Source: Histomonas meleagridis (Eukaryota; Parabasalia; Tritrichomonadida; Dientamoebidae). Taken from it: a stretch of 64,000 nucleotides of DNA. The translations under genes were made by a program, and so were the position numbers. The notes under the pieces are model-generated. The model did not search any database and was not told where the DNA came from. It saw only the letters and a list, made by a program, of their open reading frames with translations. Of this stretch, positions 50,807 to 60,561 are shown piece by piece; positions within the stretch are counted from its first letter, which is position 1; every line of letters starts with the position of its first letter. The stretch lies in NCBI GenBank assembly GCA_020186115.1, contig WSYJ01000186.1:3083501-3147500 (forward strand), given 5' to 3'.

Positions 50807-53800
50807 CTATGACATCGACATCGACATCGAATCTGACATCGAATCTGACATCGAGCACGATAACATATCGTCGTACGATGATGAAGATGACAGATCCTTC
50901 TTTTGTGTTGGCGGACTCATTTTCATAGTCATGCTCAGTCTCCTTCCATTTAGTAATTTTCGGATTTTTATGTTTTGCTGTTGCTGTTGCTGCTGCTGCT
51001 GTTGCTGCTGTTGCACCACAGGCAGTTTCTTCTTCACGTAGAACGCCGCGAGTTTTCCGATGTATTCGATGAGTTTCTCCTTCGGCACTTCCCTCTTCAC
51101 AATTTCCGATACTTTTTGGCTTAGCAAATCGATGATTTGTAAGTTTTCGTTTGTTATATCTTTTCCTATACCGACATCAGCTATTTGATCCAAGTGTTGT
51201 ATGTTCATTACAGGCTTGTAAATCCTTTGGTACATATTATCCATAATTGTTGTTACATATTTTAGTTCATGGATTGATTGAATGAACTCTTTGAATCCAT
51301 CATTAGTCGTTAAAGGTTTGGAATAACCATTTGTTATAATGAATGAAATTTCTTTCATTAAGTCATTATATGAATCAATTGGTATAAATGGCTCATTCTC
51401 TTTTAAGAATGGAATTATTTCATTTGATACGAATTGGATTCGTTTTACTTTGTTCATGTTTTCTTTATTTGCATATTGTTTATTATTGATAATATCATTA
51501 GTTATATTAACAAATACTTCTTTGATTACTTCATAGATTGGTATTATATATTGAAATGAATTACCAAACCCTTCGCCATTTATTATGTTATTAATTTGAT
51601 TTTGATTTATAATTAATAAATTGTTTTGTGTCGATTCTTTAAGTTTCCCAAAAATAGTTTTATAACTTTGTAAACATTCATCGAATTTTTCATTTTCTGG
51701 ATTAATGATGAAATTAGTTGAAAACTCAATAAAGATTTTGTTGTCAATCGATGAATTTAATTCATTTAATCCTTTGACTATAAACTTCGATATTATATCA
51801 GACATTTTACCAGACAACTCTAACATTCCTAATCCTTTAACAGTGACTTCTGTTGTTACTGCTTTCTTACTAATTAATCCATTACATATGAATTCGGTGA
51901 TAATAATATCATAAAACTCTTTAAATGATTTAACTTTCGGTATATTTAATTCAAGATGTGTATAATTTAATGGATTAATTTTACTTAATTCAACAAATGC
52001 AGTAATTTTTTCTAAATGATATTTAATATCTGGTTTTAATATTTGTAATAACCAAATTAAGATATAATCGGATTTAACTTTATAACAATTCTCAATGATT
52101 TCTATTATTTCATTAATTTGTGTTGGCTCTTTACCATATATAAATTGATGATTAACATAACCAATACAATTAGCTACAATATAACGTGCAATGATAATTG
52201 ATAAATTCTTTTTCTTTGATAATTCTTTTAAGTAATTAAGTGTATCTTCATCAATAGGAAATGTAATATGATTAAATGTATTAATTAATATTGTCCCTAC
52301 GAAATGTGGTGACATATTATATAAAAGTGAAGCCTTTTGTAATACTTTAATCATTTTAATATTAAATTTAAGACATTGATCATTATAATTAATACCAATT
52401 TTACTTGTTAATAACTTAAATATAATATGATTATAATCAATGTTATCATAATCTAATGATAATAATATGACTGATATTAAATTATTAGGTACATTATATT
52501 GATTAGTTTTCTTATTATTCGATGTTTTAATTAATTTATCAATGTTTAAGGTTTCATATGGAAAGACACGTGGATTTAAATTAACGTTTTGTTTGGAGAA
52601 TATATTAATTTCTTGTTTAAATGTTTTAGGTGATAATATATATTTAATTGTATCACTGAATAATGTATTTGGTTGAATGACTTTCTTTCCATATTTAGAA
52701 AGCTCTATAATAGTTTTAGCTGTTTCTTCTTCTGTTGTCTCGAAACGTTGATGTTGTACACCAAAGAATTTTTGTACAAATTGTTCTTTAGCTATATTTT
52801 GAGAATTTATTTGTACATTATAATTTTTATTTGTAGGAAATTGATTAATATTTTCGATATAACTCTTTAATATATTATTATTTTTCATTACATTTAATAT
52901 TATTTCATTAGATTTTTGTGAATTTGTTATATTTACATAATTAGTTTCTGATTTTTTAATTATTTCTTCTAACTTTTTCATATTATAATAATATCTTTGA
53001 TATGCTTGGAATTCTAATGTTGTAGGGATTAAAGTAAAATTAATTTTTAATAATTTCGTTTCCATATTTTTCCGATAATATTTCAAATCATATAAATCAT
53101 ATGACATTATTGAATCATAATATTTAATGAGTTTATCAGAATTATCAAATAATGCCGTTTGAAATGTCTTTGATACTATACTACGTAATGTTTGCACTAA
53201 ATCTTTTGATAATGGAATTTGAATATTAAATGAATTCTCTAATGGATAACCATATTCAGTATAATCATAAGCAAATTTATCATTAAAGTTAAAGAAATTA
53301 TTTGGCATTTGTTTAATTAAGTTATTAAAGAAACTAATTTTATATTCAATTTTCTCCGAATTTGTTAATAAGCTTTTGAATGTATTTATTAATGAAATTG
53401 ATTCATTATATATAAATTCCATAATTGTTATTAATACATTAACTGATGTCGTAAATTCAATTGTATATTCATTAATTAATTCAGTAAATCCATGATAACA
53501 TTTTGGATTTATCTCATTAAAATATTGTATCGCAATGAAATATTTGTTTCCATTTAATCCTTTAAAGTTTTCTGGTAATTTTATTTGTTCAAATTCATCT
53601 GATCTTTGTTTAAGTAATTTCGATAATTTATTAAATGGAAGTTGTTCAAATATTCCAATTTTATTTGGGTCATTAACAAATATATTAATTTTATTCTTAT
53701 AAACTTTGGGTTGTTCAATATATTTCTTAATTTTCTTTAATATTTCACTTGCGATTTTTACTGAAGTGACATTTGTTTTAGTATAAGGTGAATATGTATA

Positions 53801-55615
53801 TACTAAATTATATAAAAGATTTAATAAATTTGGTGTATCTAAATTATTAATATATTTAACAAAATCAATTAAAATTTTGGTTTGATCAACTAATTCTAAA
53901 AATATCGGATTTGTTAATGTTTTGATGACTTCTTCATTTTGGAATGTAATACAACTTTCACCAAAATCTCCAAGACAAAAACGTAAATATCGTAATGCGC
54001 ATTCAACTGCAAATTTCTTCATGTCATCATTACTAAACAATGCTTCTTTGAGAAATGTATTAACTAAATATCGATAAGATATTAATGATCCTTTAATTTT
54101 TGTTGGTTCATTAGTTTCAACAAATTTGGAACTTAAAATGAAATCTTCTAAAATTGGTATCGAACATGTTTTATTATTTGTTTTAGTTAATTTGTTATTA
54201 GGGAATTTAACGACTGTTGTAATAAAACTATTTTCATCTAATTTCGATTTCTTAAAGACTAATGAATGCTTTGTAATAGATGATAATAATAATACTGTTC
54301 GTATAAATGTTGGTGTTGCATTAGATGTAATAAATGGTGAAAATTGGCCTTCTTTTGTGGGATGGAATATGATTTCTAATATTAATGTATCACGTGTTTG
54401 AGCATCTAAACAATACCATGGACAATATTCATTTAATACAACAAATGGAAAATCATTAAAATCTTTTTTCATGAGTATAGTGACTAATGTGATCACTGTA
54501 TTTGTATATTTCTCTATTGATATCTTCGATATTTCCGATTTTTTGGAGATTAATTTGGTGATGAGTGTATTGATTACCTTTAATGATAAATCAAATGAGG
54601 GATACATCATGTTTTCAGATAAAATATTTAAACTAAGTGCATCAAGAAATAGTGAAAGAATTTTCGAAGATGGATCTTGAATAAATTTGTCAGATATTAC
54701 ATCAGGCAAAATACTTTCAAGATATTGCCAGACATCTGGATATTGTTCACGAATTTCAAATTTAATCCTTCCATAATACATGTCATCAATTACTACATTA
54801 ATAAAATCACGAGGAATTTCACCTTTGATTTCACTTTTTAAACGGTTTACATACTCTGAAATGAGTTCTTCAGTGGAAAAAAGAGGATTCTGAGGAAACG
54901 AGGATATATCGTTGTTTGTATTGAAAGCAAGGTTTGCTGTTAAAGCCTTGTAAAGATCAGTAGATTTAATGCTTTTGGTTCCAATTTTTGATAGAGTTTT
55001 TTTGATTATTTCATATGATTTTGGATTTTTTGTTTGAAGTTTTGAATGCTTCTGAAGAATACTTAAGGCTTGATAATATGGATCTTTGAACTCTTTAATT
55101 TTTGTACTAAGAACTTCACAATAAACATTGAGAATTGGTTCACGAACATGTGAAATGCCAAATATGTTCGAATTGAAAAATATGTTATTATATTGTGGTA
55201 ACACAGGATCATCCTCTCCTTGAAGAATTCGTTGGAATTCTGCAAATGGTTGATTGGATGTATTGGCAAGAAGTAGCTTTTTGACAGTCTTGGGAGCAAG
55301 GCATGATACAATGTCAATTACATTATTTTTTACCCAAGGATGAACTATTGAATTTTGAATTATATCCTTTACAACTTCAAAAAGTGCAGGATATTGATCA
55401 CATGACCTTCTAATAAACTTAATTAAATTTCTTCTATAACTAGGGGTATTATCAAGAAGCTTAATGAGCTTTTCTTTTTCAATATCAGCGAAAAAATTAT
55501 TTGTAATTTTATCATCGTGAAGGATGCTCACACTTAGACAATTAGAATACTGAATGAGAGTATCCCAGTCACGCTCTTTGAAAGCCTTATTGGCGATGAA
55601 TGTATCAGAATCCAT
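50807..55615 (-). CDS. Very large alpha-solenoid protein with polyQ and Ser-Met-Asp tail
   Basis: 1602 residues from ATG 55615; the frame extends 18 codons further up but only to a TTG. Nearly all of it is predicted helical repeat sequence (for example FAVECALRYLRFCLGDFGES and KKNLSIIIARYIVANCIGYV), with no membrane segment and no catalytic motif I recognise. The C-terminus has a 13-Gln tract, a short basic segment, and ends in repeated S-D-S-M/S-M units. Large helical scaffolds of transcription or mRNA-decay complexes (NOT1, Mediator subunits) have this general build, but I found no diagnostic block, so I do not name it. Confidence 0.75.
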   Translation of the reverse strand: MDSDTFIANKAFKERDWDTLIQYSNCLSVSILHDDKITNNFFADIEKEKLIKLLDNTPSYRRNLIKFIRRSCDQYPALFEVVKDIIQNSIVHPWVKNNVIDIVSCLAPKTVKKLLLANTSNQPFAEFQRILQGEDDPVLPQYNNIFFNSNIFGISHVREPILNVYCEVLSTKIKEFKDPYYQALSILQKHSKLQTKNPKSYEIIKKTLSKIGTKSIKSTDLYKALTANLAFNTNNDISSFPQNPLFSTEELISEYVNRLKSEIKGEIPRDFINVVIDDMYYGRIKFEIREQYPDVWQYLESILPDVISDKFIQDPSSKILSLFLDALSLNILSENMMYPSFDLSLKVINTLITKLISKKSEISKISIEKYTNTVITLVTILMKKDFNDFPFVVLNEYCPWYCLDAQTRDTLILEIIFHPTKEGQFSPFITSNATPTFIRTVLLLSSITKHSLVFKKSKLDENSFITTVVKFPNNKLTKTNNKTCSIPILEDFILSSKFVETNEPTKIKGSLISYRYLVNTFLKEALFSNDDMKKFAVECALRYLRFCLGDFGESCITFQNEEVIKTLTNPIFLELVDQTKILIDFVKYINNLDTPNLLNLLYNLVYTYSPYTKTNVTSVKIASEILKKIKKYIEQPKVYKNKINIFVNDPNKIGIFEQLPFNKLSKLLKQRSDEFEQIKLPENFKGLNGNKYFIAIQYFNEINPKCYHGFTELINEYTIEFTTSVNVLITIMEFIYNESISLINTFKSLLTNSEKIEYKISFFNNLIKQMPNNFFNFNDKFAYDYTEYGYPLENSFNIQIPLSKDLVQTLRSIVSKTFQTALFDNSDKLIKYYDSIMSYDLYDLKYYRKNMETKLLKINFTLIPTTLEFQAYQRYYYNMKKLEEIIKKSETNYVNITNSQKSNEIILNVMKNNNILKSYIENINQFPTNKNYNVQINSQNIAKEQFVQKFFGVQHQRFETTEEETAKTIIELSKYGKKVIQPNTLFSDTIKYILSPKTFKQEINIFSKQNVNLNPRVFPYETLNIDKLIKTSNNKKTNQYNVPNNLISVILLSLDYDNIDYNHIIFKLLTSKIGINYNDQCLKFNIKMIKVLQKASLLYNMSPHFVGTILINTFNHITFPIDEDTLNYLKELSKKKNLSIIIARYIVANCIGYVNHQFIYGKEPTQINEIIEIIENCYKVKSDYILIWLLQILKPDIKYHLEKITAFVELSKINPLNYTHLELNIPKVKSFKEFYDIIITEFICNGLISKKAVTTEVTVKGLGMLELSGKMSDIISKFIVKGLNELNSSIDNKIFIEFSTNFIINPENEKFDECLQSYKTIFGKLKESTQNNLLIINQNQINNIINGEGFGNSFQYIIPIYEVIKEVFVNITNDIINNKQYANKENMNKVKRIQFVSNEIIPFLKENEPFIPIDSYNDLMKEISFIITNGYSKPLTTNDGFKEFIQSIHELKYVTTIMDNMYQRIYKPVMNIQHLDQIADVGIGKDITNENLQIIDLLSQKVSEIVKREVPKEKLIEYIGKLAAFYVKKKLPVVQQQQQQQQQQQQQNIKIRKLLNGRRLSMTMKMSPPTQKKDLSSSSSYDDMLSCSMSDSMSDSMSMSMS

Positions 55616-55778
55616 CAAAATTAAAACTGGAAAATTGAGAAATCTGTTGTTCCAATTCAAACAACACAACGATACAGCTTTTTGACAGAGTCATTTCACT
55701 TCACATCATAAAATTCCGTACTTCACATAAAAAAACGATTATATATCACACAAAACAAATTGAGCAAGTTTCAATGTT

Positions 55779-57038
55779 TTACTTCGATGCCTTTCTAAGT
55801 GCTTCTTCACCAAGTTTCTTTCCAAGCTCTTCGCACTTGAACATATCAGTGTCATCAGGATTCCAAAGTGCCATAACCGGCTCAGCTATTTCCTTTGTCT
55901 TTGTTGGGAGGAAGAGTTGATTTCTAATTTCCTTTTGAACAACATCCTTTGACCAACCATAGGTACCGAAGATAGCGCCTGACTTGTCTCTAATGGCAAG
56001 ACATTTGAGGTAGTTAAGATGCATTGCTAAGTCAGGAAGAATGCTTTCATGAAGACATGCTGATCCAACAGCAAGACATGCAGAATCAACAAGTTCTGTA
56101 GCAACGTTTGTAATGTGGGTTCTACGTGCATGGAACATCTTAACATCAACTCCTGGAACTTTACCAGCACCACTTGCTATTGCAACAGCCATACGTTCAG
56201 TACCAAACCAGTTGCAATCGTAAAGAACAGAAACTTTAGCTGATGGTTTTTGGTTTGCCCAATCTGTGTAAAGTTTGATTCCATTGACGATATCTTGTGG
56301 GCGACGAAGACCAACACCATGAGCTGGAAGAACCATGTTAATTCCTGGGAGTGAGCCTGCTGTCTTAAGGGCTTTGAGAACTGGGCGCTTAAGACGAAGA
56401 AGAATGTTAGCATAATATGATTTGAGTTGAGAAGCATAAAGACATGGATCGATTTCATCATAGAAGCGCTTAGTTGAGCAGATGTGTTGACCAAAGGCAT
56501 CGGATGAAAAGAGAATCTTTTCTTCTGGCATGTAAGTAACAGCAGATTCTGGCCAATGAGCCATTGGAACGCCAGCTAATACGACCTTCTTGTTGCCGAG
56601 ATCAATAGTTTCACCAAGTTTGATTTCATGGTAGTTCCATTTCTTTGTATTATAAAAGCGAGAAAGAGTATCAAAGTTTTGCTTTGTAGCAAGGATCTTA
56701 ATGTGTGGGAATCTGCTTGCGAGGCAAGGGAGACCAGATGTATGGTCTGGTTCTGCGTGTTGAATGATGATATTTTCAATTCCCTTAAGGTTTTCACCGT
56801 ACATTGTTTGGAGCCTAGCAATCCATTGGTTAGCAAGTGTATGCTTTACAGCATCGATGATTGTTGGCTTAGTAGATTTAATGAGATAAGAATTATAACT
56901 TGTACCAATTGGTGCTTCCATTGAATGGAACTCTCTTAAATCCCAATCGTTGACACCAATCCAGAAAATATCCTTTGCGACCTCGGTGATACCGGCATCA
57001 ATTTTTGACGATTTCCTTGTGAAAACAGTCCGAAGCAT
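55779..57038 (-). CDS. A-type flavoprotein (flavodiiron protein), probably hydrogenosomal
   Basis: 419 residues. An N-terminal metallo-beta-lactamase-like diiron domain is followed by a flavodoxin domain (from about residue 265, VLYDCNWFGTERMA, FMN-binding). All six diiron ligands of the family can be placed: H94, E96 and D98 in HAEPDH, H161 in PMAHWPES, D180 in SSDAFGQH and H240 in LPAHG. It reduces O2 to water (and in some members NO) using electrons from reduced partner proteins. This protects hydrogenase and pyruvate:ferredoxin oxidoreductase. The first residues MLRTVFTRKSSK, with Arg and Lys and no acid, resemble a hydrogenosomal presequence, and a trichomonad homologue is known in that organelle. 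No rubredoxin domain is fused. Confidence 0.92.
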   Translation of the reverse strand: MLRTVFTRKSSKIDAGITEVAKDIFWIGVNDWDLREFHSMEAPIGTSYNSYLIKSTKPTIIDAVKHTLANQWIARLQTMYGENLKGIENIIIQHAEPDHTSGLPCLASRFPHIKILATKQNFDTLSRFYNTKKWNYHEIKLGETIDLGNKKVVLAGVPMAHWPESAVTYMPEEKILFSSDAFGQHICSTKRFYDEIDPCLYASQLKSYYANILLRLKRPVLKALKTAGSLPGINMVLPAHGVGLRRPQDIVNGIKLYTDWANQKPSAKVSVLYDCNWFGTERMAVAIASGAGKVPGVDVKMFHARRTHITNVATELVDSACLAVGSACLHESILPDLAMHLNYLKCLAIRDKSGAIFGTYGWSKDVVQKEIRNQLFLPTKTKEIAEPVMALWNPDDTDMFKCEELGKKLGEEALRKASK

Positions 57039-57396
57039 CAGACAAATAAAAGTGATTGACTTATCACAAAATCAGTTTCAATACGCAACTCAAAATTAAG
57101 AAGAGCCGCTGATTGTAATCAATTGTAATTTTTAACGGTTCGCTGATCACGAGTTTTTCTGTGAAATCCCGATATCTTTTGAATGGTTCAATGTTTCCAC
57201 GGTCCTCAATTCCGGATTGCGCAAACAATTTTATGTAAACCTCTTAATTTAATTTTTTTTTGAGAGCGCCAAAAGGTTCTATGGGTGATGATAACCCAAA
57301 TGAAAGCTTTTACTTTTTCTATAAACTTTGGAGGTTGTTACGAAAGCCTGCCGATATAAAACATGATGAAATGTGACTTGAAATATATAAACCGAA
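57039..57396. other. Divergent intergenic region
   Basis: Contains TTTAACGGTTCG near 57131 and ATAAACCGAA immediately before the ATG at 57397. No gene seen. Confidence 0.4.
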
Positions 57397-58497
57397 ATGA
57401 TGTGTAGTAATCCTAAAGAAAATAATATCGATAATCAAGTTAATAACCAAAATCAACTATTAATAAATCCAAACTTTCAAATAAACAACCAAAGTCAACC
57501 AGTTTCAAACATAAACATGCAATTGATTAATATAAATTCACAATTATTTAATATAAATTCTCAGGTAATGAATGCAACACAGAAAGCAATGCACATAAGC
57601 TCACAAATAATGCAGCTAAGTCTTCAACTAAATCAAGAGCAGTTGAATGAGATTCCAAATCAACAAACAAATAATAACAAAATCATTCCTCAAAAAAAGC
57701 AACAAAGTAAACAGAATCCTAAAATTATAAGTCCAAATGAAATTAGGCAACCATTAAAATTGAATGGAATTCCTCATAAAGTTTGGGCTTTGAGCGACTT
57801 TCACTTACCAGGCAGTGGACAAAAAACAATGGACAAATATGGAGAAGTCTGGAAAAATCATCCAACCAAAATATTTCAATCAGTATCTCAACTCTGTTCA
57901 CCAGAAGACATATTGCTTGTTCCTGGTGACATTAGTTGGGCTTCAAATCTTAAAGAAGCTGCGTCTGATTTAGAATTTATTGCATCATTACCATGTAAGG
58001 TCGTAATGTCAGAAGGAAATCATGATAACTGGGCTTCTAAATATAATGACTTGATTGCAGCACTTCCTAAAAATGCAGTTTGGGCACAAAGAGGATGTTA
58101 TCAAATTGGAAATTTGGCAATCGTTTCAACGAGATTATGGGACTTTGATGATGTTGTTTGGCCAGGAAAAATAAATTCACGGGCAGCAGATCCTGTTAAA
58201 ATCCAAAATAGAGAAATAACAAGATTAGAAAATGCATTGAAAAATCTTCCACAAAGTAACGACATAATTCGAATTCTAATGGTCCATTTCCCTCCGATTT
58301 CTTTTGATGCTTCACCAGGTCGAATTTCTGACATCATTAACAAATATAACGTCGACTATTGTGTATATGGACATTTGCATGGTGAATCGGAAAAGGTTCC
58401 TGGAATGGACTGCGTTGTTGGGAAGACACGTTTCTTACTGACCTCTAGCGATTGGTTGAAAATGACACCAATCGAAGTTTGCGAGTTCATGACATAA
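57397..58497 (+). CDS. Calcineurin-like metallophosphoesterase with Asn/Gln-rich N-terminus
   Basis: 366 residues. The first 120 are Asn- and Gln-rich and low in complexity (repeats of NINSQL/F-N-I-N-S-Q), probably disordered. The catalytic domain follows with all standard metal-ligand motifs: SDFH, GDISW, EGNHDN, VHFPP and YGHLHG. The best general match is the bacterial-type YkuE/MPE group of small phosphoesterases; the substrate is unknown. ATG codons at 57397 and 57400 are equivalent starts. Confidence 0.88.
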   Translation: MMCSNPKENNIDNQVNNQNQLLINPNFQINNQSQPVSNINMQLININSQLFNINSQVMNATQKAMHISSQIMQLSLQLNQEQLNEIPNQQTNNNKIIPQKKQQSKQNPKIISPNEIRQPLKLNGIPHKVWALSDFHLPGSGQKTMDKYGEVWKNHPTKIFQSVSQLCSPEDILLVPGDISWASNLKEAASDLEFIASLPCKVVMSEGNHDNWASKYNDLIAALPKNAVWAQRGCYQIGNLAIVSTRLWDFDDVVWPGKINSRAADPVKIQNREITRLENALKNLPQSNDIIRILMVHFPPISFDASPGRISDIINKYNVDYCVYGHLHGESEKVPGMDCVVGKTRFLLTSSDWLKMTPIEVCEFMT

Positions 58498-59276
58498 TCA
58501 CATCAAGTATTGGTGACTTCACTTACTTTTTTGTATAAACTATATAATTTTGACTTTTTGCAGAAATAACTGATGATTTTATCAATTTTTTAACGCTTAT
58601 AAGGTTCACAGAAGGATATAATTTGTTGTTAGAATGATTCAAAATTATAGTGTATTGTATTTCATTGATGTAATTATCTAAATTTTGGTTAAATATACAT
58701 TCTCAGTTTTATGTTTGATTGCTTGATTTTGTTCCTTACTGAGAGGCGTGTCTCTTTAAAAAAATGTTTCATAATGGATAAATTTAATTTATGCATAAAA
58801 GGACAGCAAATGAAAACTAAGTGATGCTTTATAAATCCACTTAAGATTATTCTTCATTTAAAAGACTAAACACTTAGAAAACTTCAAATAGTTTAAAAGT
58901 TATTTCAAGGATTCTAATAAGATTACTATTCTTTAAATATTTCATCAATCCAAATGTGTTTAAAAGCATGAAATATATTAAATTTACATGATATACTAAA
59001 GAAGGCTATTAAATCTAAACAGTTAAAATGCCTGCAATTTCAAATTATCAACTTATCACAATATAATTTTTTCCATAAATTATCCATTCCTTATCTTATT
59101 TCTAAAATATATTTTAGAAACATATGTTTTTCTTATTAGTTTTGAATAAATTAATAACTAAAGCATTTATATTATTGTTATTAATTTATTTTACAATATG
59201 TTGAGAGTTTTTTATTTTTATGCTTAGTTCTGTATAAAAACGAAATATTTTTATGGGTTTAAAAAAAATTTAAAGG
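58498..59276. other. Long AT-rich intergenic region
   Basis: 779 bases without a supported gene. CACTTACTTTTTTGTATAAA occurs near 58523. I see no RNA gene or repeat structure. Confidence 0.4.
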
Positions 59277-59993
59277 ATGTTCACAAAAATTTTGCACAAC
59301 TCTTCCCCTGAGAATGAAATGACATCTGAAGTTCATAGAGAACCTTTTGTTAAATATAATCCAGCATTTTTATTCTATTTTGTTGCAATAGTTCCGATTT
59401 TAACCATTGGTATATCTTTATTATTTTATTATATCAATCATCATAATGTTATTAGATACTTTCCATCAATCTTAGAATTTGCTATTTTAATGCCTGAAAG
59501 AAGAATATTTTCTGTTGGGATGAATACTGTTTCATGGCTTTCTATCCCTATATTCCTTTTATTTTATAGAATTTTTGGCCATTGTTTGGAATTTTCTTAT
59601 TGTTTTAAATATACATATATTCTCAGTAGTTGTGTTTCATTCTTTTCTTTATTAGCATTATCTTCAGTTACACTAAGAGAATCAAAAGTAACAAATCAAT
59701 TATTTGCTTTTTTATTTTCAGTAGCAATTTTGATTTTTATATTTACAGTCGACTATGGAATTCAAATTGCAAGTTTTCAAACATCAAACATCAGAGGATA
59801 TGGATTGGACATTGCATCATTAATTCTCTTAGCTTTAAGTGTTATTCTTAAAATTTTTAATGAAAATGTTTCTAAGTCTATTGGTTTTATTCTTCAATTT
59901 TTAGGGTTTTCTATCATTTCTTTTAAATTTCTTGATTTTTATTCAAGATTTCCAAAATCTTCAATTATTCTCATTAAAAAACCTACACAATAA
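59277..59993 (+). CDS. Frag1/DRAM/Sfk1 family six-span membrane protein
   Basis: 238 residues with about six hydrophobic segments (FLFYFVAIVPILTIGISLLF, WLSIPIFLLFYRIF, YILSSCVSFFSLLALS, LFAFLFSVAILIFIF, IASLILLALSVIL, IGFILQFLGFSIISF). The first luminal loop has SILEFAILMPERRIFSVGMN, which matches the P-E-R-x-x-F hallmark of the Frag1/DRAM/Sfk1 family. Members act in GPI-anchor remodelling (PGAP2) or lysosomal/autophagy functions (DRAM). Which branch applies here cannot be decided by eye. Short hydrophilic ends face the cytosol. Confidence 0.7.
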   Translation: MFTKILHNSSPENEMTSEVHREPFVKYNPAFLFYFVAIVPILTIGISLLFYYINHHNVIRYFPSILEFAILMPERRIFSVGMNTVSWLSIPIFLLFYRIFGHCLEFSYCFKYTYILSSCVSFFSLLALSSVTLRESKVTNQLFAFLFSVAILIFIFTVDYGIQIASFQTSNIRGYGLDIASLILLALSVILKIFNENVSKSIGFILQFLGFSIISFKFLDFYSRFPKSSIILIKKPTQ

Positions 59994-60101
59994 TTACAAT
60001 AACTAAACAATACATTATTTTATGTAAATTTGTTTTTTTAAAAAAGGAAATTCGACTTCTTGATAAAAATGAAATATCATCAGAAGAATGCACTTTTTAT
60101 A

Positions 60102-60151
60102 AACCGCTGACGATAAGGGTAATATATGATAAAATTACCCTTATAGCGGTT
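60102..60151 (+). promoter_or_regulatory. 18-bp inverted repeat just upstream of the eL33 gene
   Basis: Left arm AACCGCT-gacg-ATAAGGGTAAT, ten-base loop, right arm ATTACCCTTAT-AGCGGTT: 18 paired positions with a four-base bulge. It ends 16 bases before the start codon and follows TGCACTTTTTAT at 60089-60100. It could be a paired binding site for a ribosomal-protein gene regulator or, if transcribed, a leader hairpin. Confidence 0.6.
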
Positions 60152-60167
60152 ATGGTCCTCCTTTTAA

Positions 60168-60497
60168 ATGTCTGCAGAACCAAAGCTTTGGGTTAGCGCA
60201 GTTTTCACATCATTCCGCCGTAGCAAACGTCAAATCAATCCAAACCAAGCACTTCTTCAAATCTCTGGTGTTAACTCAAAGGAAGAAGCCAAATTCTATG
60301 TTGGAAAGAAAGTTGCTTCATATGTTAAAGCTAAAGTTGGTAAAGATGGCAAAAAGATAGAAGCACACATCAACTGGGGTGTCATTACCCAACCACATGG
60401 AAACAGTGGTGTTGTTCGTGCAAAGTTTGATCGCAATCTCCCACCAATAATGCTTGGCAAAAAGGTTCGTGTTATGCTTTTCCCAAGCAACATCTAA
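60168..60497 (+). CDS. RPL35A: Ribosomal protein eL33 (L35Ae)
   Basis: 109 residues, the normal length. Family landmarks: LWVSAVFTSFRRSKRQINPN, ALLQISGVNSKEEAKFYVGK, the WGVITQPHGNSGVVRAKFDR block and the closing KKVRVMLFPSNI. It belongs to the large ribosomal subunit. Codon use is richer in C-ending codons than in neighbouring genes, as expected for high expression. A small out-of-frame ATG at 60152 precedes the true start and could matter only if transcription begins above it. Confidence 0.95.
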   Translation: MSAEPKLWVSAVFTSFRRSKRQINPNQALLQISGVNSKEEAKFYVGKKVASYVKAKVGKDGKKIEAHINWGVITQPHGNSGVVRAKFDRNLPPIMLGKKVRVMLFPSNI

Positions 60498-60561
60498 ACA
60501 GTGGATTAATATAACTTTTTCTTTTTTTTTAAAAAAAATCTGATAACATTTATTAACAATT

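Noticed and set aside
50978..51015. Possible CRISPR-like or satellite repeat
   Set aside because: It is a coding CAG/CAA trinucleotide tract for polyglutamine.
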